Below, one piece after another: positions 23,600 to 37,650 of a stretch of 64,000 nucleotides of DNA (position 1 is the first letter of the stretch; each line of letters starts with the position of its first letter). The notes under the pieces are model-generated. The model ran no database searches, had not been told where the DNA came from, and saw only the letters and a program-made list of their open reading frames with translations. Source of the DNA: Nyssa sinensis (taxonomy: Eukaryota > Streptophyta > Magnoliopsida > Cornales > Nyssaceae); contig CM018031.1 in the NCBI GenBank assembly GCA_008638375.1, positions 1,220,001 through 1,284,000 on the forward strand, read 5' to 3'. The translations under genes and the position numbers were made by a program.

Positions 23600-26500
23600 A
23601 TGTTGGAATTCACCAACACAGAAACAAAATTCTAAAGAAACCTTTATAAGTGCTTATTGATCAAAAAAAGTAATTAGCTTGTAGGCTTACATCCTTATTT
23701 ATAATAAAATATAAAATTACTAAAAATGACAAATTGAGTTCGACTCAAAGACAAATAATATAAAGTCCTAGAAGTAATCTAGAATTCACTGAATTCAACA
23801 CGGACTTTCCTAACTAAAGTAATAGTACAATTAATTTTTTTTTTGAAATAGTGAAACCGTAATAATGACTTTTCTAATCAACCATATGGGTGTTTAGTTA
23901 CGATTCAGGAAACTCCCAAATCTGTACTGCAAAGATAATTAAATTATGAAGATGTTTTACTCTTTAGGGTCACCAATAGGACTAAATAAATCATTCAAGT
24001 TTTGATAGGTCTTACATGTCTTACATCAAACTTTGGGTAAGATTTTCCTTGTGAGGAAATCCTTGTCTGACTCACCAGTACCACTTTGGTTGTTTGCAAC
24101 ATTGAAATTAGTGTTTGAAAATGTTATGGGGAATTGCCAGTGTTTTGAAACCAACTTAAGCTGTTTTAGTGTACTGGTTGACTTATTTTGTTCTGGAACT
24201 TCATATATTTTTTCAGTTTTTGTTGGTACAATCACCACTTCTCAAAGTCTTAAATAATTCCCAGTTATCTTGACTGAGAGATATCTTATGGTCTCAGGTA
24301 TGTTTTTATGATTTTATCCATGATTAGATTACAATTATAGATTTCTTGATAGTATCTTTTTCCATGTATTTGGAAATAATGAATTAACTCAAAGAGTTAT
24401 GGTTGATATAATTGTTAAGCTAATTATTAAATTGATTCCATTTCTACATGGAGTGGTGATGAGTTAGCCTAATTTCTGTTTTGGGTATTTGATTGTTCAA
24501 AACTGCAAGGGCGCGGATAAAAGATTTATTAATTGTCCGAAAGGAAAGGAAGAATAATTTGTTACTGAATTTGCATTTATGATTGTTTGAATTAAGATTG
24601 TAGTTGATGCAATTTTGCTAAATTTGGAAATAATGTAGCCAAACATTTTTAACTACCACATCTATATTCTGTTTTTATTTAATACAGATTAAAGTTTGGC
24701 CTTTCAACTATATTGATACCATTAATCATGGAATGGTGCAGAGATGGTAGTGAAATTTAATATGGAGAAGCTGGCATCTTTTTAGCGTTTCGAACTAAGA
24801 AGGCCATGTAGATGGAGTTGTAGGCCTAAGAAAAAACTTAGTATACCCCACAAGCATCTGTGAATGTAAAAGTGAGCTGAGAAGAAAGCTATTATAAGCT
24901 TAGTGACAGAAATACAGGGCACTGTGTAATTTGATAGAATTGATTAAGAAATACAGTACAGTTGTTGAGGTTGTCATGTAATTTGATCAGTTTGTGTAAA
25001 GCAAAACAATTTGCTGGAGGTTACCAAGGAAGAATGGGAGAGCCTAGACCTCAGGACTGCAGATAGCTTCTTTGAATGTATCTGGTAATAATTCTCAATT
25101 GGTAATGTTCTTCATGGGACGAATGTTAGTCACGAGTTGAAAATTGCAGCATCTCAAAAATCTATTGCTGAAGTTTCCGTTTGCTGTAATATATTATCTG
25201 ACAACTTTCATCCACAAGGATATTATGTTTAACTAAGAATGTTTGTATGCTATATTGCAAATGTCTATGCTTATTAAGAATTCTTTCGGTCATATCTTGT
25301 GTTGGAGTGATTTGGATGGTGATTGAGATATCTTTATGGAGTATGGAGAAGATTGACATGGACATATCTAGAAATAGAAAGCTTTTTTGAATGGTATTGC
25401 TTGGAGCCCTGTGCAGGTCAAATTAGGCCAGTTTCACACTTTTAATCTGAAAAAGGATTAAAAGTACTTGTTAGTCTCTATAAATTTTGCTATGCTAATG
25501 CTGAAAATGGTTGGGAATATGATGGCATTTTCAATATCAATCAAGAAGTTGGACCTTGGTGGGAGGGCTCAATGAAGTCAATGTTATTCTCACCTTGCTG
25601 CATTTTTGTTTTTGTTTCTCCTTTTTCCAGTGATCCTCACCTGCAATACCGGGTGACACTTTCTACAACTGGTTGCTTTCTGGCAATGTATTTGATGATT
25701 TATGAGATGTTTACATTAAAAATAAAGGACAAGTTTGCGCACAAAGTACAACCATACAAAGCAAATGTAAATTTGATTATTGTAAAAGATACCGTCTGAG
25801 TTTTTTAATCTTACAGCCATCATTTATATATATAGATATATACTTATATACACCAGTTTTTTCACATATTTTTCAAATCCATGAAATCATACAAAATTAT
25901 CTTTTTAATACATGCCTTTTTTAAGAAAACGAGGGAGATAAAAGCGCTTTTAAAGAAACAATTTTATGTTGATAAGCTTATACAATCTCTATACTTTAAA
26001 AGAAGCTCTTAGAGTCTCTTGTATGGAAGAAGCGTCTCTTGAAGATGCCCACAAAAAACATGGGTTCGGAAAATAAATAAATAAAAAAATGAGTGGGGTG
26101 AAAAATCTGTGTCCTGAAAAAGCCCTCTCTGCACAAGGATTAATCCAGCGGCAACAGCAGCTACATTTTCTGCTTTTAAATTTATCAAACTATGACATTA
26201 ACCTAAATTATCACCTTTCTTCTTGGTCAATACATCAATCTAAGTTAATAGCAAGAAACCCAGAATCATAACATAGACAAACGACAACACAATCATATGA
26301 GCTCCCAATACTTAATTTTCCCTTAAAGAATATCCAAAAAAATCCTGGTTAGACCTACATGGTAAATGGAACATCTTTCACGATGAAGTCATAATGAATG
26401 TTCTTTCAATGCTACATATGATCTGGTATTTGGGGTTTAAAACCTCAGTTAATGAGAAAAAAATAATTACAGCTGTGCTTAACATGCCCAATAAACCCAG

Positions 26501-26612
26501 GAAGATAGGGAGATGACAAAACCAAAACGCTAAGCACCTGTAGTCAAATAAGTAAAATATCATGCATGCTTCTCGGAATCCTTGCCTTGCCATTAACCTG
26601 TCAAATATGAGC
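23600..26612. other. Intergenic; possible LTR edge, otherwise nothing recognised
   Basis: TGTTGGAATTC at 23600 on the plus strand would be the TTCCAACA 3' end of a minus-strand LTR next to the gag relic, but its other end was not found. The remainder to the ERD2 stop codon has only short, unrelated ORFs and a small (TA)n tract near 25830. Confidence 0.35.
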
Positions 26613-26886
26613 TCAAGCTGGCAACTGGAGCTTTGCATTATTCTTCCAACTGCACACCATCACACAATAGAGTGATTCATGTTTATATATGAAAATCAAC
26701 ATATGCTTTGCATTTACTTTTCGAATACCATAGTGTTTACCTTTGGAAATAATAATAGAAGAAATCAGCATAAAGCAATGTCTGAACAAGCCCTGATATC
26801 CAAGCTGCAATAGCAGACCAAATTCATAAAAGAGGTGTTGATATTGAGATGCACAACTTAAAAACATGAAAATGTGTACGCGCACA

Positions 26887-26933
<47 letters not shown>

Positions 26934-29900
26934 CTCATACTTATCCAATGAACATAGCGTGGCTCAGTGAAGTGGCGATAAACCCAATTTAAAATGTATA
27001 ATGCTCGGTATGCACTGTAGTCAGGAAGGTAGAAAAGATAAATGTCAAATTCTATTTCACATACCACAACTAATAACTTTTGAAAAATGATGGATGTAAT
27101 ATGAATGTGCATAAAGTGACACTAATATGTGGCCATTCAAAAATTGCTTCCACATAGAACTGCACTATCCATTTTAATTTTCAATATCAGTTTCAAAGGA
27201 CTTCAAACTGCATTTCAGAGAAGTCAAAACTGGCTATATGCATGAATGACTGTTTGTGCCAGCAGCACTTGCATGTCTGGGGCCCCAACAATCTATTCCA
27301 GAGTCAAAAAACAAAAGACACAATTACACATTCGGAATCTGAGAGTGAGGCTACTCCCAAAATTTCAAGAGGATGCGAAAGAAAAAGGTTTCTGAACAAC
27401 AAAGATTTCAACTTGAAGTTTGGAATTTCCTTTACTTCAGATATTCTTCTATGCCACTCCTTCCAAATGCTAAAAAGTTTAGTGAGAGAACTCCACCCCA
27501 TTTCTTTCCTCTACTTATCATCCAAACAAAGCTCCAGGCTAAAAGCAAATTGAAAGCAGTTTTAGGCATTTCTCGACTCCCAATACAAAAAAATATAAAA
27601 AAAGATCTACCCATCCCCTTGCATGTAACATCTATGTGGCACATACCCGTTCTACTTATATAATGGTCAACTGTGAAACATTCCTCTTCACCACCGACCC
27701 CATGTAAGGCACACACTCAATGGAATACCAAAAAGAAACCTAAACATTTGTCCAAGTTCGTTCATTTTTTTCCAGAATTAGCCAACCTCTCATTGTAAGA
27801 TTAAGTAGATTATAAACCATCTTCACTTTTTACCCAAAGAATAGCATCCTTGACATCTTTCACAAATCTCTGAGGAGTGAAGCTAGTCTGATAATGACAA
27901 AACACTTTACAACTAGCAATTTTTAAATTCTGAATGGAACATTCCAATGAAATGCCAAATAACTAATCACAACCACACTTCCTGATTCACCACTATACCA
28001 AAAATCTGAATATTCCACCATAAAAGGGCACTCCCTGACACCAAAAATCTTCCAAAACTTCACCCGCACACCATTCCTGACTTGGAATTTGATCTCTTAT
28101 TTGAAGGATCTTTTCTCATCTATAATTCCACCCCAAAGAATCAACCTCATTATTCACTCCAAAGTCCACCACTGTCCACCCCTTAATTCAACCTAACCTT
28201 TTCCCACAAATTATGCTTCTCAACCATAAACCTCCACAATCATCAGCCAAGAAGTGCTTGATTCATCAAAACTTCTAAAATTTTAAGACTATGGAGTGTG
28301 TGTATCTTCAAATAACAATGACCTGTCAATCTGCAAAATGATCATCCCGCCAGCATGATATTCTTCAAGACAGTGAGCACAGAAAGTTGCATGATCTCCG
28401 ATGAGTTCATATAGTTCCATCTTTTATTGAAGTTTGTCTTCTAATTTATATTAGTTCCAACAACAATAATGAAAAGATATTGCACAAAAATGATTTCATG
28501 AAATATAACGAATCCAAGTACATACAAACTAAAGGAAACAAATAAAATTTAAAGAGAAAGTATATCTTTGCAAATCCATGATATAAACATTGGACGAAAG
28601 TGACTCATCTGAAAAAACAAAATCAGCAGCAAAAAAAGCACAATAGATCACATTATAAAATTCAAAACTTCAAGCCTATGGTACGTACTTATCAAAAAAA
28701 AAAACTCTTCAATCCTACGGTAAAATGATATCAGTTGATTCAGTTCCCACAATCGAAAATAAAAGGTGATATTAGACCAAAACAAAAAACTGGCAATGAC
28801 AGATTACCCAAGAAGAAAAACATATTGACCGGTCAAGTTGTCAATATTTCTTGTCCTTTGCAGCAAGACCAGCTGAGGAAGTATGGCAACAGCTTCCAAG
28901 TATAAGGAAAATGCCCACATCACCTGCTCAATTATATCAGGTAGAAGTACTTCAGAAAGTGAAAATACTGTAAAAAGAACAGTACACTTCATCATTCTTT
29001 AAGGGTACTCTAATTTATATAAAAAAATCACTAATGTAACAAAGTTTAGATGGAGCTACATAAACCTTCACAATCATATGAGCTATGCAGGACACAATAT
29101 AAACTAAATTATCAAATATGTAAATGGAAGGGCATGCTTACCTCCTTGAAGGTGAACCTTTCATTTATAACTAGGGCCAAAAGCAAACAAGGCAGTACAA
29201 GAAAAAAATGGCGAAAGGTGTCTTGGTCTTTATCATAAGATCTGCGGACAATCTTGTGGTGTCGTATGTACCAAACAATTGAGAAAGAGCTCCCCAAAAA
29301 TATTAACTTCATTACGGTATTATAAAGTGAGATATAATCAGTAAATATATCCAAGTAGCGAGTTGCAAAAACAATAGCATAGAGCTCTTGAGTCTTCAAC
29401 GAAATGCCTGCAAACAACAGATGAAGTTCAAATTCAAAAATGGAAATGTCAAGAGAACTAATAAGAGTCTTGTCACAAATAAACCAAATGCAAAATGCAA
29501 AATCACATTTCGATCATAATCTATAGAATTGAGACAAGATTGACAATGAGAAAACAGTGCAACATACTACAATAATAGAGGAAGGATGTAAAAGGATCCG
29601 TTTACACCTGTTGTAAGAATAAGTAATCTTACATCTGTCAATATGTCTTGTGTAGGATTCATCTTTTGGCAATTCAACTGCTGAAATAAATTTATTTCAC
29701 ATGCTCATAATACATAACAAAAATCAAATTAATTGGAGATTAAGAGTTACTTGATTACCATTATTGTTTAAATTAGTGTCCCATGTTAATATTTTATGAA
29801 TCAAAATATGAGTGAATGGATAGGACACTTACTTATGTCTGAGTTACTTGATGTTTTACATGCATAACAAACACTATAAAGGCAGATAATCCAACGGCCA

Positions 29901-30096
29901 TATTGATAAAAGACAAATTCTACATAAAATTATGGAGGGGTGCAAAAATAGCTATTCTTACACCAAGTGTAAATTGATCCTATCCCACAAGTATATTACA
30001 TAAAATATATATGAATACAATAGTATAGTATCATATAGATGCACATTACAAAAAATTGTCTAAACGAGACCTGTCCAAAATGTAATTTACTTGAAT

Positions 30097-30133
<37 letters not shown>

Positions 30134-30621
30134 CATCTTTACCCAAATCAAATTACATTTTGAATGCACTTTTCTATTCTAATTGGGGTTTAAACTGGTT
30201 TCATGTCGGGTTGTCACATTGATTATATCAAGTTGTCCAATTAAAATCAAACAATCCAAGTTTGTATGTGCATGATAAAATCACCTCAAAATAGCTACTT
30301 GGGATTATTTACTTATTGCCTATTCCCATTTGCCTCTATCTAGAGCCACATCTTCATTAATCATAGGCATTTTTCCTTCAAGTATAATCACAGCCACAAC
30401 CATGCCATACTTTTTTGCCTTCTTCTAGTCCTTGTGGATATACTTGCACTTCCAGCAGTTCTGACATGATAGCAAATGTTTGGCCAAGATAATACTATTT
30501 TTAAGAACAAAAAAAAAAAAAAAAATCCTATCCGACACTCTCCGGTAATTCATATGCTTCCTGATGCTTTTATTGTCATCACTGCTGCATTGCTGAAAAA
30601 GGTGGTTGATAAGTTTGCGCA

Positions 30622-30675
<54 letters not shown>

Positions 30676-32776
30676 GTATGTGCGTGTGTAACAAAGAAAA
30701 TTTTATATAGTATTTAACTTCCAGACAGCTACTCGAAAAAGTAAGACTTTGTATTGCATATACTAAACTCAAGAATACTATGTAGAGATTAAAGCCGTGA
30801 GTGTCAACAGCAATCACTCCATGCATTATTGAGTGAATGCATAGTTTGATCGATTTCATGCTGCAAATCAGAAAGCCATTTTGGTTTTGATAATTGATTC
30901 TTTGCAAACACTGGTGGTCAATGGACAGATATAATGATGGTTGTATGTAGTGATGATGAGCAGTGGTAAATGGTGAAAATGAAGAAGCTGGTTGGGTGCT
31001 GATCCAAGGGAGATGACAGTGGAGAACTAAGAAGTACCGATACGAACACAGGGTTACGGATATGACACAACATGGATAAGCAAACACGACATTTTAAAAA
31101 AAGTAGAACACGGATACATTAAGGACATGTTGAATACATATTTTATATGATATAATAAAAACTTAATAGTATTTCAACCAAAATTGACATAAAAATACAC
31201 AAATCACGCAATATTATTAATATATCAAAATAACAAAACCATTAAATAAAAATTTAAGAACTTCATTTAATCATCAACATTTATGATTTAAGTTTCAAAA
31301 CAAATTTGTTAACTACTATATAAATATGTGTGTGTGTATAAGTGGAGAAGAGGAGAAAATCCAAAAAATAAAAAATCCAAAAACGTGTCCGGGACGTGTT
31401 CGAGGCGCATCCGTAACGTGTTCGAGACGTGTCCAAAATTCAGAAAAATTAGACACTCTTTTTTCAAGTGGTCGAGCATGTCCAACACGGATACGTGAGG
31501 CAAAATAGAGTATCCGCACGTTATAGGTGGAGAACAGTGAACATGATGGGATTAGTGTGGTGGTGGTGACGGGAGATCATGCACTTTGGGGTTGATGATG
31601 GCCTGGGGTGTGACGATGAAGAACAATGGAGGTGGTGTCACTTGGTGGTGGCCACACGTGATGTGTTTACACTTTTTCTCTCCTCTCTCATTTCCTCTCT
31701 CAAATTTTCTCACTTTCTAGTTCTCTTACTTCCTTTCTAATTTTCTTTCACTTAACCTCTCCATTGCTTCTCTTGTTGCAAGATGAATTCAACCACTGGC
31801 TGAGTTTATCCAGGCATAATGCAGCTAATTAATTTATAAGGCAGAGATGTTAAGTAAGCTGTTCCCAAGTACTCTTTAGCACAGCTGCACATGATAATTG
31901 GTTTTTGGAGAGTGTTAAATAGTTTTTAAAAATATATATATTTTTAAAAATAGTAACATCCTTTTCGTCCAAAGTAGCTGTCCTTAAAGGTTTGCTATTA
32001 TTTTATCCTTATTTTGTTGATAGCAGAGAATGCTGCAAGAAATTCTCCACTTCATTCGTCTGCTTTTGATTTCTCAGCAGACATTCTCTTCAATCTCCAC
32101 TTCCCGATGTTCAATCTAAGATAACACATTTCTACAGATCTCATTATCATCAATATTTACTGTTCCCTCTTAATTCTATCTTCACAAGAGCATGTTCAAT
32201 ATAGGTTGTTTTAATCCAACTTATCCTAACCATTAAATCTGAAGTAAAACTTAAGTTGCGTTTGGATAGTGATTCAGATATAATTTTCTGAAAGATGTTT
32301 TTAAAATGTGTTTCAAAATTTTGTAATTGATTTTTTGAAAACTGCGAAAATACGTTTGGTTATGCTAATCAGAATTCAATTTTTGAGTTAAAAACTGTGA
32401 AAATGCGTTTGGATATAATATTTGAATTTAAGTTTCTGAGAACAAAACTATGAAAATATATTTTGATCTGAAATTTGATTTCATATTTTTTAAGATAAAA
32501 AATAATGAAAATGCATTTAGATAAGTTATTTTTTAAGATAACTTTTTATTTTTAAATTTTTTAAAAGTAAATTTACTGTTAGTGGCTTCCTAAAAATAAA
32601 AATAAAATTAGATGTATGTTTTCGGTTCATTTCATTTTTTAATGAATTTAAATTTTAAAAAATTAAAATTACTGTTAGTTGTTTCCTAAAGAGAGGCTAC
32701 TATTATCAGATTTATTTATTTTTTTTAATTCCTTTCCAAAAGAATTTATGTTACTATTTTTATGTTATCTGTTTTT

Positions 32777-32815
<39 letters not shown>

Positions 32816-35800
32816 TTTGTATTTTTATTCTTAAAAATGAAAATGATAGCGTTCGTGTAAAACCCGTGTACTTGGATTTGTTTTTATTTTTAATTTTTGT
32901 GGTTTCAACAACAAAAATAATTATAAAAAAAAATTAAAATACATGTGCGTTATCTAGTAATTTCATTTTTTAATGAATTTAAGATTTTAAAATTAAAAGT
33001 ACTGTTAGTTGTTTCCTAAAGAGAGGCTATTATCAGATTTTTTTATTTATATTTTTGAAAATTCCTTTCCAAAGGAATTTATGTTGATATTTTTATTTTT
33101 TAAAAACAGAAAATAATTTTTAAAAAAGTACTCAATTCTTCTTTAAAACGTGTCGTTTAGGAATATTTTTGAATAGATATTTTCAAAAATGGAAAAAAAT
33201 TATAATTTATCTATTAATTATTATTTTTATTTGATTTTACTTAATTGAGATATTATCAACAAAATATAGATATAAATAACCAAAAAAATATAGATAAAAC
33301 AGTCATCAAGTCTAACCATAAATAAATGAGATGTAATCATTTTTTTTTTCAATTAATACTTAAATAGAAATATTATTATTTTTATCATTTCATATTTTTC
33401 AGGATCACAGAAGCAATTTAATAATTACTTTAAAGTTTTGAAAATGTTATGTAAAAAGTAGTCAAATTATTTTTAAAAATAAAAAGTGGGATGCAAAAAA
33501 TATTCAGAATGCTTTTAAAATAATGTTCAGGATTTTGTTTTAGAACATGATTAAACAAACAAGCTTTCAAATATGATTTTCAAAAAATCTATTTTTGAAT
33601 TTATAACCAAACAAGACCTTAGTGTTTCTCTTCTCAACTTGACAGCCAACAGCGTTCACAAAAGGACCTCCTATAGGATATGATAGTTCATACAATCCAT
33701 AACTAATGCAAAAGGATAAGGACTCAATGCTAACCCATGATACATCATTGATCATACCATAACTGGAAACTCATTTTCTCTCATCCAAATGTTCTCATCA
33801 TGGTTATTGCTCCATCTTACATGTTTTTGAGCAAGTTCATACATATGAATTAATACTTCTTTGATTTCTAACTTTTTCTTTTTATTTAATTGTTTGTTTA
33901 TTCTTTTCTTTTTTTTGGGTCGGGAGGAGGTCGTTAGGCAAGCTGAGATGGGCGATAAAAAGGGTGTTTAACCTCCACTAGAGTCCCCCGGGGAAAAAAA
34001 AATTGACCCGTTTTTTGTTTTGAGTATTTTCTTAGTTTCCTATTCGGATTAGAACTAATATGGATTTAGTAGTTTCCTATTCGGATTAGTGGTCTTTTAG
34101 CTCTATAAATAAAATGTAATAGACTCTTATTAAACAACTTTATCAATGATATATCACATTTCAAATTTAGAGATTTCTTCTCTTGTTGGTTAGTAATCCT
34201 CGTGTGACTTGAAATTCCCTGAATTCAACGTGTTCAATTCTTTTTCACGTTTTCATGCTGCGTTATTTTTGGAGTTAGAATGGAGTGAATGTAGGAAGCC
34301 AAGCTCAGCCAAGCTTGGAAGGATTGGAATTGTTTTTTTTTTTTTTTTTTGTGAAGATCTTGAAGCCCCCGATTTGTAGGATAAAGAACATAATGTTATA
34401 TTCCTTTTATTTTTGATTGTCCAGGGGTTACCTCTGATTCTTCACATATTTTTTTAGACTGTATAGATGATCTGAAGTGTACATACTAGTCCTTTGTTTC
34501 ACTTGTCGAAAAAAAAAAAGATTAGTCTTTTGTTTCATTCTAGTTCCTTTTGTACATGAGTTGCACCCCCTTTTGTGCCCATTTATTTAGATACACATCA
34601 TTAATTAAAACTAAAATCTTGGTTGCTACCAAAATAGATTATGCACTTATTCATTGTACAAACTTGAAACAATTCCAAACAAAACTTTGTTCCACAAGAG
34701 AGCGAGAGAGAGAGAGTAATCACCATAGTATCAAAAAAAAGAGTAGAGGAATAACTTAGTTCATTTTCCCTGAGCACATAAGCACTTTGGAATAGTAGTG
34801 AGCTACCAAAAGAGTAAGGGGGATTGCAAGGTCAAGAAATTTTGGCCAAGAAAATCGTAGAGGAAGAAGACCAATCAGAATTTTCTATTTACACCCTCAC
34901 TTTTCCACAAAAATCTAGATATTAAATTTATTAAAACTCCATATAAAATTAAGAAAATTATAAAAAATAAATAAATAAATCTTACATGGCTAAAATAATT
35001 GTATATGAAAACATCTTGTCTTAAGGCCACTATCAGATCACTTCCTCACACATGCATGTGAAGCCTCACCTTGTTTGGGTATTTGTACCTAATTGATGTG
35101 CATAACCCTTACAGGTAAACTCACCAAAAAAGAAAACATGGCAAGTGAGTATCAAATAGCTCTATCCCTAATGTGGGGACACTAGGGTGCATGCCATGCA
35201 TTAGAGGAGCATGTTACTCATAGCCTAATTGAGACATAATCCAACAGTGGATATAAGTAGGACATCATATCCCTGCTTATTCCGAGACACATAATAAGCA
35301 CACAAAACATTAGTGATCATTTCCTGTTACTAATCATGGTAAATCAGATTAATGTTTATTTGGGTCATTGACTTCTTTTCTAGGTATCCCTTAAATAACA
35401 AAGCTCAAATCATGTAGGAAACTATTATCATATTACAAAATATTTCATTATGTGGAGGAACATTTAGTTTTGTCTTAAAAAAATTACGTAAGAGAGAGAG
35501 AGAGAAAAAAAAGTAGAGAGAAGGAGAGAGGTTAGATGCAAGAGCAAAAGGTACCCGTGAGAAGAGAGAATGTGCCACCTTTAAAAATATAAAAATAAAA
35601 ATTTGTAACAGGAGATTAAATACACTGAGGAAAAAATGCAAACCTGAACCAGAAGAGGTTCTACAATTGCTAATATAAGTAACTTCCATCCCGATTAGTT
35701 TGCTCTATAAGTACAAAATAGGAATTTTTGACCCGACCCAAGCATAGTTCAACTTAGTTCCCGGACTCATGCCTTTTTTAAACGCGTATAAGTTTTAGAC

Positions 35801-37616
35801 ACCTTTAGGTTTTTTTTTTGCCAAAGGCGTGTTAATCTTAGACACCTTTAAAAGGTGTCTTAATCTTATACGTCTTTCTTTAATTAACTTAAAAATTTGA
35901 CATTAAATAAAAGCATATAAGACTTATACGCCTTTAATTCTCAAAGAAAAAAAGAATAACGAACCAGCATAGGTTTTCTCGAGAATTTCCAACTGCGAAG
36001 CAGTCTTTATCTTTCGTTTCGCCTTGTTCTCTCCTTCAGGTGGCTTCTTCTTTTCTCCCTCCGAACTACCGCCCTCCATTTCAACAGATCAGACCCTCTC
36101 TTCCTCTCAAACCAGGGCTTCAAATATATATAAAAATAAGATCAAATTTTATGAAGCAGCTATCATTGCTGAAGATCAACAACACTTCCCATTCTCTCAC
36201 TACGAACTTCTCTCTCTCTCTCAAAAACTAGGGTTTGGAACGGGAGAAAGGGAGATTTGGGAATCAACGGTTCCACCTTACAATTATTGTTTTTGGATTT
36301 TGGTATTGATGCAAAGGGGATCACAAATTCCACTTTATCTCCCTAAAAGTCTTGCACTGCTTTCTCTCTCTATATAATCTCTATCGTTTGTGACGGAGAT
36401 GTGCGGTGAGATTTGGAGAATAACGATAATAAATAAATGTATTAAGAGATTGTTTTGTTGCAAGGAAAAAGAAGAAAATAAAATTAAAAGAGATTTGAAT
36501 TTTTGATTCATTGAGAAACTACGAAGAAACGAACGGTCTTTCTCTCTCTAATCCCTTCCATTCTCTCTCTTTTGTTCTTTTATTTTATCGAAAACGTTGT
36601 TCGTAGTTCTAAATTAATGTTCGTGTTTGTGCGAAAAAAATATATATGAACATTGATCAAGTCTTCTGAAGCGAGAGAAAATGATGAGAAAGATGAGGAG
36701 CAATTTCAGTTTCGCCATTGATCAAGTCTTCTGAAGCTTCTCAGTGTTCAGTCGGTTTGTCTTTTAAAGACGTATAAGTCTTATACGCCTTTATTTAATG
36801 TCAAAGTTTTAGGTTAATTAAAGGCGTATAAGATTAAGACGCCTTTCAAAGGCACGTTAAGATTAACACGCCTTTAGCAAAAAAAAAAACCTAAAGGCGT
36901 CTAAAACTTATACGCTTTTAAAAAGGGCATGGGTCCGGAAAATAAATTAAAACATGCTTAGATAGGGTCAATAACTTTTAAAAAGACCCGGATTGGGTAA
37001 AAAATTCTACAAAATAGACCTAACTGTGACTTAGGCTTTCAGATTACATAATGCAATCAAAATCTTGAATATTTGATTCTTTTTGACCTCTCATACAGAC
37101 TGAAGACATGCCTGTAAGCATGAACTTGCACCAAGTCCTCACCCGTACAATCACGGGTCTTTTCCACTCATGACACGACCACCAATCCTCTCATCTTATT
37201 GTCTTGTTATTCATCCTCGTCAATATCCTCATTTCAACTACAATTCTATGCCCAAAGACTAAAGAATTGATCACTTTTGTAACACGCTCAAAATACATTT
37301 CATAAATATAAGAAATACCGACCTCGTATTCCAAACCTCAAATTCTAGTCAGCCAAATATGGGAAACAACAAATTACAAACTCTTCTCCATCGCTCACAT
37401 TAAATGCTAAACTTCTTCCCATCAAATCCAATTCAATAGGTGAGCTATGCCCTACTCAAAACACAAACTACAAGATCAATACTGACCAATTACTAGATTC
37501 CCCACAAAATTATAAATAATTTTTAGCAACCCTACAAACTTACCTAAAAAATCCAGTGTCCGATCCAGCAAATTACCTCATAAATTGCCCTAAAATTTTT
37601 GGACACTTCTTTACAT

Positions 37617-37650
<34 letters not shown>

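Noticed and set aside
30425..31087. 220-codon minus-strand ORF
   Set aside because: Its length comes from a CT/AT microsatellite, it overlaps a hAT MITE end and lies in ERD2 intron 1. No family resemblance.
33920..33995. GC-richer patch resembling a structured RNA gene
   Set aside because: No tRNA cloverleaf with matching A and B boxes and no snoRNA or snRNA motif could be drawn.
36024..36377. 117-codon ORF inside the Mutator-like element
   Set aside because: Ser-rich translation of CT-rich leader-like DNA, with no homology recognised and no codon signal.
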